A stretch of 64,000 bases of DNA. Source: an uncultured Woeseiaceae bacterium (GTDB lineage Bacteria; Pseudomonadota; Gammaproteobacteria; Steroidobacterales; Woeseiaceae). Below are positions 1 to 9,175 of the stretch, piece by piece. Position numbers and translations under genes: made by a program. A model generated the notes under the pieces. The model saw nothing but the letters and a program-made list of their open reading frames with translations. It did not search any database and was not told the origin of the DNA. Position 1 is the stretch's first letter. The number at the start of each line of letters is the position of its first letter. The stretch is taken from positions 62,001-126,000 of the forward strand of contig CALZMQ010000001.1 of assembly GCA_945788625.1 (NCBI GenBank), given 5' to 3'.

Positions 1-549
1 GATCAGGTCCCAGTGCGGCCGGAATGCCTCGATCTTGAACTTGACCGCCTTCTTGTCGCTTTCACCGAATTCCTCCTGAAGCTCGGCGAGCGAACACACC
101 AGTCCTGGTATACCCTTGGTGAACTCGGCGCCATCGAGAAACACGATGCGGCCGGCGACGGGCACCTGCCGCACGATCTGGCGAACGGCCGCGATGCGGT
201 CGTAGAGCGCAGGTTGCGGATTCGAAAACGTAAAGCGGCGATCGTCGCTGATTACCGTCCAGTCCTGCATTTTGTCGCTGCCGAAGACGGTTCCCTTGAC
301 GTCCTTGACTTCGATAATCAACAGTCCCTGCGACGTGAGCAGCAGTTGGTCAACCTGGATCTCACCTTCGTCGGCACTGGGAATTACCAGCCCCTCGAAG
401 CGCTCGAAGCTGATGTTGTTGAGGATTTTTTCGAGGCCGCTGCCGCTGCTGCGGAATTTCCGGTACAACAGCCACACGGCCGCAAGCGCAAGTGCCGCGA
501 TCGCAAGCAACGGCCAGGAGGTCAAAATCGAGTCTTGAAGGTCGGGCAT
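1..549 (-). CDS. NERD-domain (nuclease-related) membrane-anchored protein, partial
   Basis: This is the N-terminal part, at least 183 codons, of a leftward gene that runs off the window edge. It starts at ATG 547-549. Residues 10-25 form one membrane segment (LLAIAALALAAVWLLYRKF). A NERD-like core follows: FEGLVIPSADEGEIQVDQLL, then LLIIEVKDVKGTVFGS, where the acidic residue and Lys in IEVK match the nuclease-fold signature. The family is known from predicted DNA-processing or signalling proteins, but its activity here is unknown. It lies 29 bp downstream of thrC on the same strand, so it may be read through from thrABC. The C-terminus, and any further domain such as a zinc finger, cannot be seen. 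Confidence 0.75.
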   Translation of the reverse strand, partial: MPDLQDSILTSWPLLAIAALALAAVWLLYRKFRSSGSGLEKILNNISFERFEGLVIPSADEGEIQVDQLLLTSQGLLIIEVKDVKGTVFGSDKMQDWTVISDDRRFTFSNPQPALYDRIAAVRQIVRQVPVAGRIVFLDGAEFTKGIPGLVCSLAELQEEFGESDKKAVKFKIEAFRPHWDLI

Positions 550-578
550 CGGAATCCGTTCTCTGTGGTCGGATTATC

Positions 579-1880
579 CTAAATATCGTCGATTGCCAAG
601 GCAAGCTCGGCAATATCCGGCCTGATGGTCACCGAACGCGCGGGCCGCGAGAGTATCTCACGAAGTTCCGGCGGTAACGGCACGGTCTCGCCGATGATGG
701 GTTCGACAATGGTCTCGAACTTCGCCGGATGCGCGGTAGCAACCAGTATCCAGTCATGCGCAGCCGAGATCTCCGGTTCGAGTTGCCGCCAGGTATGCGT
801 TGCCGTTGCCGTGTGCGGGCAAGTAGCGAACCCGAACTCGGCGAAGTCGCTCTTGATCGCTGCCTGTATCTCATCGTCGGTCACCGACAATACGCCCAGT
901 CGTTCGCGCAGCACATCGGCCTCGCCCACCAGGTTACGCAGGCGTTCCATGTTGCTGGGATCGCCGACGTCCATGGCCGATGCGAGCGTCTGCAGGCTGG
1001 CACGCGGCAACCATTCGAGCGTTTCGAAGTAATCGGCTATGGTGCGATTCGCGTTCGTTGCGAGAATCACCGGCCCGATCGGCAGGCCCATCTCCCGCGC
1101 CATGACGCAGGCCAGCGCATTGCCCAGGTTGCCGGTCGGAATGATGAATCCGGGTTCGTTCCCGGTGCGCCGATAATGCCGGATGCTCGCGTCCGCGTAG
1201 TACGTAGTCTGTGGCAGCAAGCGGCCGATATTGATGCTGTTTGCCGAGCTGAATCGATGCGTGAGGGTCAATTCCGTATCGGCCATCGCGGTCTTGACCA
1301 GGGCCTGGCACTCGTCGAACGAGCCCTTCACTTTCAGCGAGAGCACGTTGTCGCTCCAGCAGCAGAGCTGATGGGCCTGCCGCTCCGACACGCGCCCGTC
1401 CGGGAACAACACCACCACTCGCATGCCCGGCCGGGCGTCGAATGCGGCTGCGACGGCGCCGCCGGTGTCACCAGAGGTCGCAACCAGTATCGTCAGCGGC
1501 GAAGCCGTGTCTTCCTGCAACCGCGACAGGCAGGCGGCGAGAAACCCGGCACCGACGTCTTTGAACGCCGCCGTCGGGCCGTGGTAGAGCTCCAGCAAAG
1601 ATACGTCACCAGCGGCAGCAGGAAGTGCGGTGGCCGGAATCGGAAACTTGAAGGTTTCGGCGAGTATCGCGTCGAGATCGTCGATGAGATTCGACCCCTC
1701 GAAAAACGGTCGCAACAGGACGTGCGCCACGCCGGGTATCGAATCGCTGCCATCGAAATCGGAGACCGCGAACGACGGCAAGGCCTGCGGCAGAAACAAA
1801 CCGCCGTCATCGGCTATTCCCTTGCGCAGTGCGACGTCGAGCGTGACAGGTCCGCTGTCGCGGGTGCTGAAATAGTTCAT
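579..1880 (-). CDS. thrC: Threonine synthase
   Basis: PLP enzyme that converts O-phosphohomoserine to threonine, the last step of the pathway (433 aa, cytoplasm). The start chosen is ATG 1878-1880 (MNYFSTRDSGPVTLDVAL), which matches the family N-terminus; the frame stays open further upstream only because it overlaps thrB. The PLP lysine lies in HGPTAAFKDVGAGF, and the phosphate-binding loop in VATSGDTGGAVAAAF. The length and the KVKGSFDECQALVK segment fit the class typical of gammaproteobacteria. It begins 2 bp after the thrB stop, so it is the last gene of thrABC and is probably translationally coupled. Confidence 0.97.
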   Translation of the reverse strand: MNYFSTRDSGPVTLDVALRKGIADDGGLFLPQALPSFAVSDFDGSDSIPGVAHVLLRPFFEGSNLIDDLDAILAETFKFPIPATALPAAAGDVSLLELYHGPTAAFKDVGAGFLAACLSRLQEDTASPLTILVATSGDTGGAVAAAFDARPGMRVVVLFPDGRVSERQAHQLCCWSDNVLSLKVKGSFDECQALVKTAMADTELTLTHRFSSANSINIGRLLPQTTYYADASIRHYRRTGNEPGFIIPTGNLGNALACVMAREMGLPIGPVILATNANRTIADYFETLEWLPRASLQTLASAMDVGDPSNMERLRNLVGEADVLRERLGVLSVTDDEIQAAIKSDFAEFGFATCPHTATATHTWRQLEPEISAAHDWILVATAHPAKFETIVEPIIGETVPLPPELREILSRPARSVTIRPDIAELALAIDDI

Positions 1881-1882
1881 CG

Positions 1883-2824
1883 TCAGGTCTCGATACGAGC
1901 ACCGGGCGCCGTCATGGGACTGACCCAGGACTGGCAGCCGATGCCCTGTCCCCGGCAAGCCTGCTCCATCGCACTGGCAATATTGTGCGCATGGTTTGCC
2001 GCACAGAGAGCGAAGATACTCGGCCCGCTACCCGACAGGCTGCAGCCGAACGCGCGCGAGCGGCGTGCTGCTTCGGTCACCGCAGTAAAGCACGGTACGG
2101 ATTTGGATCGCTGTGGCTCGATGATGACGTCACGCAGCGTTTTCCTGAGCAGATCGATGTCACCCGAAGCACAGGCCGCGACGAAACCGGCGAGCAGGCC
2201 CTGTTGCTCCAGCCATAGCTGCATCGAGTAGCCTTTTGCGAGGCCGCGGCGCGCCTGGGCCGTATTCACCTGCAAATCGGGGTGCAACAATACGGCGCTA
2301 ACTCCGGCCGGAACGGGCAGCCTTACGACGTCCGGCAACAGTACCTGCGGGCAGAGAATCAGGCCGCCGAGCAGGCTCGGCGCCACGTTGTCGGCGTGCA
2401 GGCCGCCGCTCGCGAATTTCTCGCCTTCGAGCGCGTAAGGCAGCAATTCCTCGACCGGCAGTGGCTCGTCCAGCAACGCGTTCACCGCGACGGCGGCGGC
2501 AACCGCTGACGCAGCCGAACTGCCCATCCCGGATTGCAGCGGAACGCCCTTGTGAATCCGCAGTTCGACACCGCCGCTGTGCCCGTGATCGTTCCAGAGC
2601 GCCTGCGCCGCGATGGATGCCGTGTTTTCCTTCGGGTCGGCAGACAGATACGGGTGCCGTTCGCCGTCCAGCCCGCGGACTTCTGCAACCGTGACGTCCT
2701 GGCCATCGGTTTTACGCGCCAGAACGCGATCGCCAACATCCGTCAACGCCAGGCCGAGCATGTCGAATCCTACAGCGACGTTGCCGATGGACGCCGGCGC
2801 GAATGCCGTGACCCATTCAGACAT
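1883..2824 (-). CDS. thrB: Homoserine kinase
   Basis: GHMP-family kinase that phosphorylates homoserine with ATP (313 aa, cytoplasm). The GHMP ATP-binding motif is VPLQSGMGSSAASAVAAAVA near residue 90. The N-terminal APASIGNVAVGFDMLGLAL and the C-terminal FGCSLSGSGPSIFAL are the other conserved GHMP blocks. ATG 2822-2824 overlaps the end of thrA by 8 bp, and thrC follows after 2 bp, giving a compact thrABC operon. No frameshift or missing motif was seen. Confidence 0.97.
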   Translation of the reverse strand: MSEWVTAFAPASIGNVAVGFDMLGLALTDVGDRVLARKTDGQDVTVAEVRGLDGERHPYLSADPKENTASIAAQALWNDHGHSGGVELRIHKGVPLQSGMGSSAASAVAAAVAVNALLDEPLPVEELLPYALEGEKFASGGLHADNVAPSLLGGLILCPQVLLPDVVRLPVPAGVSAVLLHPDLQVNTAQARRGLAKGYSMQLWLEQQGLLAGFVAACASGDIDLLRKTLRDVIIEPQRSKSVPCFTAVTEAARRSRAFGCSLSGSGPSIFALCAANHAHNIASAMEQACRGQGIGCQSWVSPMTAPGARIET

Positions 2825-5300
2825 AGCCTTCGCCTGTGCTGAGGAAGGTTGCCAGCCGCAGCAAATCGGCGAAGACGCCGGCGGCCGTCACCTCGGGCCC
2901 GGCTCCCGGCCCCTGAACGACCAGCGGATTCGCCGAATAACGCTCGGTTTCGAATTGCACAATATTGTCAGTCAGGTTGATGTTGCTGAACGGGTGGGCG
3001 CTGTCCACGGACTCCAGCGCGACTGCTGCCTTGCCGTCGGCATCCAGGGACGCAACGTAGCGCAGCTTCCTGCCGTCGGCGACAGCCTCCCTGTAAAGGG
3101 CCTCCATTTCGGCATCGTGTTCACTTAGTTTGTCGAGAAACTCATCTATCGAACAATCGCGCAAGGAATCCGGCACCAGGCTCTGCACCGGGAAATCGCC
3201 GATCTCGATATCCTGGCCGAGTTCACGGGCGAGGATCGTCAGCTTGCGGGCAACGTCCATGCCGGACAGGTCGTCGCGGGGATCGGGCTCGGTGTATCCG
3301 TTTTCCCTGGCGTCCCGGACAATATCGGAGAATGGCCTGGAGCCGTCGTAGACATTGAACAGGTAGGCGAGCGTGCCCGAGAAGATGCCCCTGATCGAGC
3401 GGACTTCATCGCCCGTGTAAAGCAGGTCGCACAAGGTGGTGATCACGGGAAGCGCGGCGCCGACCGTGGTTTCGTAGAAGTAGTGCGAACTCCCTTCGTC
3501 GGCCGCATCCTGCAGGGCTTTATAGTCGGCGTACGCACTGCTGAAGGCCTTCTTGTTGGGCGTAATCACGTGCACCCCGCGTGACAACCAATCCGCGTAC
3601 TTCGCGGAGATCGACTCACTGGCTGTGCAGTCGATGATGACCGCGTGCGGCAGATGATCGGGATTGACGTGCTGCTCGAAGGCCTCGAGATCCGTGTCGA
3701 CGGCATTCGCATCGAATTGGGCCTGCCAATCGGGGATGTCGACCCGGCGATCGCCAAGCAACATCTTCTGCGACCGGGCAATTGCACGGACCCGAAGGTC
3801 GAGGTTGAATCTCCCGGCCAGCTTCTCGCCCTGCTTTTCAATCTGGCGTAACAGGGCCGCGCCGACCGTTCCGGGGCCGATCAGCCCGATCGATATGGTC
3901 TTGGCCGACAGGTAGAAGCCGGAGTGCGCCGCGCGCAGCGCCCTGGTCGCCTCTTCGGAGTCGACGACGACCGAAATGTTGCGTTCCGAGGAGCCCTGCG
4001 CGATCGCACGGATATTGATGCCCGCACGGCCGAGCGTGCCGAAGAACCGGGCCGCAATTCCGGGTGTGCCCGCCATGCCGTCGCCGACGACGGCGACGAT
4101 ACTCTGTGCCTGCGTGACGTCGACGCTCTGGATCTGGCCGCTCTCGAGTTCATCGGCGAACGCCTCGGTGATGACCTGCCGGGCTCGTTCCGCCACGTCG
4201 CCCGGCACGGCAATACAAATGGAGTGCTCGGAACTCGCCTGCGAGATCAGCGTGATGGACACGCCGGCGTTCTTGAGTGCCGCGAATAACCGGTCCGCCG
4301 TGCCCGGAACGCCGATCATCCCGGCGCCCTCGAGATTGACGAGCGACATGCCGCCGATCGCCGTGATTCCCTTGATGCTGTCGGACGGTTCGGCCTGTTG
4401 CTCGATGCGGCTGCCCGGGTGCGCCTCGTTGCGGCTGTTGCGAATGATGACAGGAATGTCGTTATCGACCGCCGGACCGAGCGTCTGTGGATGAATGACC
4501 TTGGCGCCGAAGTAGGCAAGCTCCATGGCCTCGTTGTAGGTCAGCTTGTCGATGACCTGCGCCTCGGGGACCCGGTTCGGATCGGCGCTCATGACGCCAT
4601 CGACGTCACTCCAGATACTCAGCAGGCTGGCACCGCTCAGTGCCGCGAAGATGGCCGCCGAGTAGTCGCTGCCGTTGCGTCCGAGCGTCGTCTGCAGGCC
4701 GTCTTCGTCCGTCGCGATAAAACCGGTGAAGACCGCTATGCCGGTGAACGTTACCGGCACGACCTGCGCAAACTTCGCGCGCGATTCCTCCCACAGGACG
4801 GAAGGCCCCAGCTCCGTCTGGTGCACCGTGATTATTTCGCGCGCATCTACCCAGGTACCGCCGCGCTCGGGCGACTCCTGTTCGAGCAAGGCGGCCAGCA
4901 GGCGCGCCGACCAGATTTCGCCGTAGCCGGCGATGATGTCCCGGCTACGCTGCGGCGCGGACCTGACAAGAGCAATGGCCTTGAGTACGTCGGTGATGTC
5001 CTCCGCATCCTTGCTCCAGGCATCGAGCACGGACACGAGGCGATCGCCTTCCAGTAGTTCCCGCGCCGTCGACGAATAGCGCTCGCCGATTGCGTGCAAT
5101 TCGTCACCAAACCGGTCGTTGTCGCGCTCGGCCAGGATCGCGAGATTGATGAGGGCATCGGTCATGCCGCCCATCGCCGAAACAACGACGCCTGTGCATT
5201 CGTCGTCGTGGTCCAGCACAAGCCCGGCGACGCGACGAAAACATATGGCATCGGCAAGGCTGCTGCCGCCGAATTTGTGAATTTTCCAGCGAGTGTCCAC
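2817..5300 (-). CDS. thrA: Bifunctional aspartokinase / homoserine dehydrogenase
   Basis: Fusion enzyme for the first and third steps of threonine synthesis (about 827 aa). The aspartokinase half opens with WKIHKFGGSSLADAI near residue 5 and carries the GRNGSDYSAAIFAA substrate loop. Two ACT-type regulatory segments follow, including VVGDGMAGTPGIAARFF. The homoserine dehydrogenase half starts near residue 465 with the Rossmann motif IGLIGPGTVGAALL and contains GIFSGTLAYLF. I place the start at GTG 5298-5300 because the family N-terminus begins just before KFGG; an in-frame GTG at 5348 would add 16 atypical residues. The intervening 150 bp back to tRNA-Lys contains no Thr/Ile-rich leader peptide, so thrL-type attenuation is not visible. 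Confidence 0.95.
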   Translation of the reverse strand: MDTRWKIHKFGGSSLADAICFRRVAGLVLDHDDECTGVVVSAMGGMTDALINLAILAERDNDRFGDELHAIGERYSSTARELLEGDRLVSVLDAWSKDAEDITDVLKAIALVRSAPQRSRDIIAGYGEIWSARLLAALLEQESPERGGTWVDAREIITVHQTELGPSVLWEESRAKFAQVVPVTFTGIAVFTGFIATDEDGLQTTLGRNGSDYSAAIFAALSGASLLSIWSDVDGVMSADPNRVPEAQVIDKLTYNEAMELAYFGAKVIHPQTLGPAVDNDIPVIIRNSRNEAHPGSRIEQQAEPSDSIKGITAIGGMSLVNLEGAGMIGVPGTADRLFAALKNAGVSITLISQASSEHSICIAVPGDVAERARQVITEAFADELESGQIQSVDVTQAQSIVAVVGDGMAGTPGIAARFFGTLGRAGINIRAIAQGSSERNISVVVDSEEATRALRAAHSGFYLSAKTISIGLIGPGTVGAALLRQIEKQGEKLAGRFNLDLRVRAIARSQKMLLGDRRVDIPDWQAQFDANAVDTDLEAFEQHVNPDHLPHAVIIDCTASESISAKYADWLSRGVHVITPNKKAFSSAYADYKALQDAADEGSSHYFYETTVGAALPVITTLCDLLYTGDEVRSIRGIFSGTLAYLFNVYDGSRPFSDIVRDARENGYTEPDPRDDLSGMDVARKLTILARELGQDIEIGDFPVQSLVPDSLRDCSIDEFLDKLSEHDAEMEALYREAVADGRKLRYVASLDADGKAAVALESVDSAHPFSNINLTDNIVQFETERYSANPLVVQGPGAGPEVTAAGVFADLLRLATFLSTGEGYV

Positions 5301-5450
5301 CGCTTTTAGCCGTCGCCCTGTTCGCAAAATGGTGAATGATAACGGCACTTTGCGGCGCCGTCGCCTGTTTTATCGGAATTCGGGTGAGTTGCTATGAGCC
5401 GGCTTTCAACGCAGAAATATCTTCGCTGGCTGGCTCTCGCAGTGAAAAAG

Positions 5451-5525
5451 TGGTGGGGCGTGTAGGGATCGAACCTACGACCAGTCGGTTAAAAGCCGAA
5501 TGCTCTACCTCTGAGCTAACGCCCC
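5451..5525 (-). tRNA. tRNA-Lys (anticodon TTT)
   Basis: Read leftward, the sequence folds as a full cloverleaf. The acceptor arms GGGGCGT and ACGCCCC pair, followed by discriminator A and an encoded CCA. The anticodon arm TCGG-CTTTTAA-CCGA places TTT at positions 34-36. The T arm contains GTTCGATCC. The 75 bases include CCA. It sits between cpoB and thrA on the same strand. Confidence 0.96.
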
Positions 5526-5628
5526 TTCCGGGCCTTGAGCGGCATGGGATGCCACCAGAATGCCGGCGGCATAATACCGGATACCGCCCAAATGACAAGC
5601 GCTGCGTGGCCCTTCTGCCGCCCCCCTG

Positions 5629-6405
5629 TCAGACGCCCTCTTCCGCCATGCGCTGGAGCCGTTGGCCCGCAAGGCGCGCTGCCGTAGTGTCCTCGTAGTC
5701 CTCCTGCACGCGGGTCAGTGACATGCGCGCCGCTTCCCAGCGTTTCAGCTCGTAGTTGCAGTAGCCCATCTTGAGCAGCGCATCGGGCACCTTTCGCGAC
5801 CGCGGAAAGTCCCTGATCACGACTTCGAAAGCGCCGAGCGCGTCGCTGAATTTCTGTGTCACGTAATGCGACTCGGCCAGCCAGTATTGCGCGTTGTCGG
5901 CGAGTTCGCTGTCCGGGTAGGTAAGCAGGAACTGCTGGAAAGCCATGGCGGCCGCCTCGTACCGCTGCTCCTTCAGCAACTCGAAGGCTGCCTGGTAATT
6001 ATCCCGGTCGGACCCGCCAGGCACGGGCAACTGCCCGGGGGACAAGGACCCGCCTTCCATCACGCTCACGGCGTTGCTGGCCCGCAAGGACGATTCGAGT
6101 TCCTGTATCCGCTGGTCGAGATCGGCGTAGAGCTGCCGCTGGCGCTCCGTGGTCGTGCCCGCGCTGTGTTCCAGCGTTTCCACGCGTCCCTGGATTTCGT
6201 CACCACGTCGTTCCATGCTGCCGACCTGCTGCGTGAGGTTGACGAGACTCTGGTTCTTCACGATGCGCTCGATCGCCTGCATGCGTCGCTCGAGTTCGTC
6301 GAGCCTTGCCGGCACGGGATCGTCGACCGGCTGCAGCAGGGTGCAACCGCCCAGCGCCGTCGAGACCGACAGCAGTATTACTGTTGTAGTCGTCTTCATT
6401 GCCAT
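5629..6405 (-). CDS. cpoB: Tol-Pal accessory protein CpoB (YbgF), possibly a lipoprotein
   Basis: Periplasmic coordinator of peptidoglycan synthesis and outer-membrane constriction at division (258 aa). An N-terminal signal is followed by a coiled coil (residues about 30-110, with RLDELERRMQAIERIV). A C-terminal TPR domain follows from about residue 130 (YQAAFELLKEQRYEAAAMAF, then DNAQYWLAESHY), typical of the family. It is the last gene of the tol-pal block, 3 bp after pal. Oddity: the signal region reads VSTALGGCTLL, which looks like a lipobox with Cys at about position 21, whereas most CpoB proteins are soluble after signal cleavage. Lipidation is inferred only. Confidence 0.92.
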   Translation of the reverse strand: MAMKTTTTVILLSVSTALGGCTLLQPVDDPVPARLDELERRMQAIERIVKNQSLVNLTQQVGSMERRGDEIQGRVETLEHSAGTTTERQRQLYADLDQRIQELESSLRASNAVSVMEGGSLSPGQLPVPGGSDRDNYQAAFELLKEQRYEAAAMAFQQFLLTYPDSELADNAQYWLAESHYVTQKFSDALGAFEVVIRDFPRSRKVPDALLKMGYCNYELKRWEAARMSLTRVQEDYEDTTAARLAGQRLQRMAEEGV

Positions 6406-6408
6406 CGA

Positions 6409-6927
6409 TTAGTTGATGTATTTGAACTCGACGCGACGATTCTGCGCGTAGTCGGCTTCGGAATTACCGAAAGACGCGGGGCGCTCTTCGCCGAAGCTGA
6501 CCGTCGAGATCTGCGACGCCGAGACGCCCTGCAACATCAGCATCTGGCGCACGGCCTGGGAACGGCGCTCACCGAGACCGATGTTGTACTCGCGGGATCC
6601 ACGCTCGTCCGCATGCCCTTCGAGGCGCACTGTGGCGCGCATGTTATTGCCCAGTTCCATCGCGTGGCGCGCCACGGTGTCCTGGTCCTGTGGCCTCACT
6701 TCCGACGAGTCGAAGTCAAAGTAGATGACCATTTGCAACTCGCCGGCGAAAGGATCGGGAATAGCGTCGCCGCCGTAAGGATCGTCACCACTCATACCAC
6801 CGGTCGTCGCCCCGCTATCGCCGCCATAGGTCGTATCGGTCGGGTCAGGGTCGGGAATGGTGTTTTGCGGGCAGCCGCCCAGTAGCACGGCCAGCAGGCC
6901 GACAGCAATCAGTTTCAGGTACGACAT
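6409..6927 (-). CDS. pal: Peptidoglycan-associated lipoprotein Pal
   Basis: Outer-membrane lipoprotein that binds peptidoglycan and TolB during cell constriction (172 aa). The N-terminus MSYLKLIAVGLLAVLLGGC has a lipobox ending at Cys19. A Gly/Asp-rich linker precedes an OmpA-like domain: VIYFDFDSSEVRP, then RLEGHADERGSREYNIGLGE. I choose ATG 6925-6927 because AAGGA lies 7 bases upstream; the frame extends to an ATG at 6945 but that would put charged residues before the signal. The gene ends 3 bp before cpoB and follows tolB after an AT-rich 85-bp spacer that may hold its own promoter. Confidence 0.97.
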   Translation of the reverse strand: MSYLKLIAVGLLAVLLGGCPQNTIPDPDPTDTTYGGDSGATTGGMSGDDPYGGDAIPDPFAGELQMVIYFDFDSSEVRPQDQDTVARHAMELGNNMRATVRLEGHADERGSREYNIGLGERRSQAVRQMLMLQGVSASQISTVSFGEERPASFGNSEADYAQNRRVEFKYIN

Positions 6928-7012
6928 CGAATAGTCCTTACTCATCAAATAAATTAGGTTTTTGCGTTAAAAAACAATAAATAAAAGCCAATACTTAATC
7001 TCAATTATCCGG

Positions 7013-8314
7013 TCAGAACCTCGGGAATGGCGACCACACCGGTTCCCTGACGTCGCCGCCCTGCCCCGAGGCCATCTTCTGCCGGATCAGGCCATCGGCC
7101 GAGACCGTCTCGAGAACGCCGTTGCGCCCCTGGCGCGTCGCGTAAATGAGAATATCGCTGTTGGGCGCGAAGCTCGGGCTCTCGTCCTGGCGCCCGGTCG
7201 ACAGCACCAACAGGTCTTTGCGAGCGAGATTCATCACCGCAATCCGGTAGTTGCCGCGGTCGTTATGGACCATCGCCAGCCGCGTGCCGTCCGGCGACAG
7301 GCGCGGCCGCGCATTATAACCCCCCTCGAACGTGATGCGCTCGGGCGTTCCGCCGTTCGCGGCTACGCGATAGACCTGCGGACCGCCGCTCCTGTCCGAG
7401 GTGAAAAAGATATAACGGCCGTCCGGCGACCAGGTGCCCTCGGTATCGATCGCCCGGTGCGTCGTCAGGCGCCGCGTTTGCCGCGACGTAATGTCGAGAA
7501 CGTAGATATCGAGGTTGCCCTCGACGCCGCCCAGCGTTACGACCAGCTTGCGGCCGTCCGGCGAGAATGCGGGCGCGCCGTTGATGCCCGGCTTGCTGGA
7601 TACCTTGAAGCGATTGCCGGTGCGTAGCGTCTGCACAAAAATGGACGACTTGCTGCCCTCGAACGACACATAGGCGAGTTGCCGGCTGTCCGGCGACCAC
7701 GCAGGCGACATGATCGGGTCCTTGCTTTCCATGATCGTGTATTCGTTCTCACCGTCCTGGTCGGAGACGATCAGCGAATACTCACGGCTGTCGCCCTGGC
7801 GTGTCGCCGTCACGTAGGCGACCTTGGTGCCGAACACGCCCTTGATTCCCGTCAGCTTCTCGTAAATCATATCCGCGGCACGGTGCGCTGCGCCGCGCAT
7901 GGTGCCACGGCTGGCCGGCATCCTGTAGCCGACCAGCTGTTTGCGACCGAAGACGTCGAATAGCTGGAATTGCAGCGTGTAGGCATTGTCTCCCGTCTGG
8001 ATGACTTTGCCCACGACTACTGCCTCTACGCCAACGAAGCTCCAGTCCTGGAAATCGACATCGGCGCCGTCGGTCGGCTTTTGTAGCATCTTCATTTCGT
8101 CGATCGGTGCGAAGCGCCCGCTGCGCTCCAGGTCGCTGTTGATGACTTCGGCGACGTCGAGCGGCATGTTCGGTGTACGACCCTCCCAGCCGAACGGCAC
8201 GATCGCGACCGGCGTCGGCTGCGCAATACCCTGCACGTCGATGACGAGTTCCGCGCGGGCGGCACCGCCCGCGACAAGCAAAACCCACAAAACGAATCCA
8301 AGTTTCTTTAGCAC
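7013..8314 (-). CDS. tolB: Tol-Pal periplasmic protein TolB
   Basis: Periplasmic beta-propeller that links Pal with TolA (433 aa). It starts at GTG 8312-8314, preceded by GAGGA. A signal peptide (MLKKLGFVLWVLLVAGGAARA) is followed by the N-terminal TolB domain. WD40-like beta-propeller repeats follow from about residue 200, each with the SPAWSPDSRQLAYVS or SPDGRYIFFTS signature. The length is normal for the family. It lies between tolA and pal in the conserved order. Confidence 0.97.
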   Translation of the reverse strand: MLKKLGFVLWVLLVAGGAARAELVIDVQGIAQPTPVAIVPFGWEGRTPNMPLDVAEVINSDLERSGRFAPIDEMKMLQKPTDGADVDFQDWSFVGVEAVVVGKVIQTGDNAYTLQFQLFDVFGRKQLVGYRMPASRGTMRGAAHRAADMIYEKLTGIKGVFGTKVAYVTATRQGDSREYSLIVSDQDGENEYTIMESKDPIMSPAWSPDSRQLAYVSFEGSKSSIFVQTLRTGNRFKVSSKPGINGAPAFSPDGRKLVVTLGGVEGNLDIYVLDITSRQTRRLTTHRAIDTEGTWSPDGRYIFFTSDRSGGPQVYRVAANGGTPERITFEGGYNARPRLSPDGTRLAMVHNDRGNYRIAVMNLARKDLLVLSTGRQDESPSFAPNSDILIYATRQGRNGVLETVSADGLIRQKMASGQGGDVREPVWSPFPRF

Positions 8315-8342
8315 GGCATCCTCGATTGTCCTGGTCTCTGAC

Positions 8343-9167
8343 CTATTGCTGCTTCGTTAAGTTTAACAAGATGTTGGGATCGAACAGGCCGGCTTGCGGT
8401 GGATCGGGCAAGGGCGACGACTTGAATATCGCTGCTTCTATGGATCGTTTCACCGCCTCGTCGCCGTTGCAACTCAGGAACGAGACGCCCAGTACGTCCC
8501 CGCCGCGGACCTGGCGGACCCGGACCGAGCAACGCAGATCGTCCATGGCGCTGGCGGGCACATTCCAGTTGCGATAGATCTTCTGCTGAATCAACGCCTG
8601 GTAAACCGCCAGTTGCCCCGAATCGACCGCCGCCAGGCGCTGCGACTCGGCGTCGATCTCCGCCTGCCGTTGCTCCGCTTCGAGTTCTCGCCGCTCGCGC
8701 TCGTTTTCCTCGCGCTGCCGCTGGATGTCTTCCTGGCGCTTGCGCTCGGCCTCGACACGCCTGCGCTCCTTATCCTCTTCCTCACGCTTCTTGCGCTCGG
8801 TTTCCTCGCGCTCTTTGCGGCGGCGCTCCTCTTCCTCCTGCTTGCGCAGCTTTTCCAGGCGCTCCTGCTCCAGCAGTGCGTCCAGACGGCGTTTCTCCTC
8901 TTCGACCTGGCGGCGCAACTCCTCGCTGTTGTCGGGTTCGGGCTCCGGCTCTTCGATGACAGGCTCGGGCTCCGGTTCCGGCTCGGGCTGCACGACCTGC
9001 GGCGGCGGCGATTCCGGGATCTCGGCGACGAGCGTCGCCTGCATGGCCAGCGGCGTGAAAGGCTGCGGGCGCGAGTAGTCGAACGCGACGATCATCGAGC
9101 CGAAGATCACCACGTGCAACAGCAGTGCCAGGCTGAACGGAATGACGTTTTTCGAGTCGCGGATCAC
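8343..9167 (-). CDS. tolA: Cell-envelope integrity protein TolA
   Basis: Inner-membrane protein spanning the periplasm; it transmits the TolQR proton-motive signal to TolB and Pal (274 aa). One N-terminal membrane segment (residues 10-30, FSLALLLHVVIFGSMIV) is followed by a Pro/Glu-rich stretch. A long charged coiled coil (about residues 80-180, RKREEEDKERRR-type repeats) comes next, then the C-terminal domain with the paired Cys in DDLRCSVRVR and SFLSCNGDEAV. It starts at GTG 9165-9167. It is somewhat shorter than the E. coli protein because the helical rod is shorter. Confidence 0.95.
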   Translation of the reverse strand: MIRDSKNVIPFSLALLLHVVIFGSMIVAFDYSRPQPFTPLAMQATLVAEIPESPPPQVVQPEPEPEPEPVIEEPEPEPDNSEELRRQVEEEKRRLDALLEQERLEKLRKQEEEERRRKEREETERKKREEEDKERRRVEAERKRQEDIQRQREENERERRELEAEQRQAEIDAESQRLAAVDSGQLAVYQALIQQKIYRNWNVPASAMDDLRCSVRVRQVRGGDVLGVSFLSCNGDEAVKRSIEAAIFKSSPLPDPPQAGLFDPNILLNLTKQQ

Positions 9168-9175
9168 GCGGCTGT

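Noticed and set aside
1..582. Rightward frames at the left edge (189 and 88 codons)
   Set aside because: The minus strand encodes a NERD-like protein with a membrane segment and a proper start; the plus frames are shadows.
729..2231. Long rightward open frame of 500 codons across thrC/thrB
   Set aside because: It is antisense to two clearly conserved genes and has no recognisable motif; long antisense frames are expected in GC-rich DNA.
5301..5450. thrL-type attenuator leader upstream of thrA
   Set aside because: No short peptide rich in Thr/Ile codons and no terminator hairpin were seen between tRNA-Lys and thrA.
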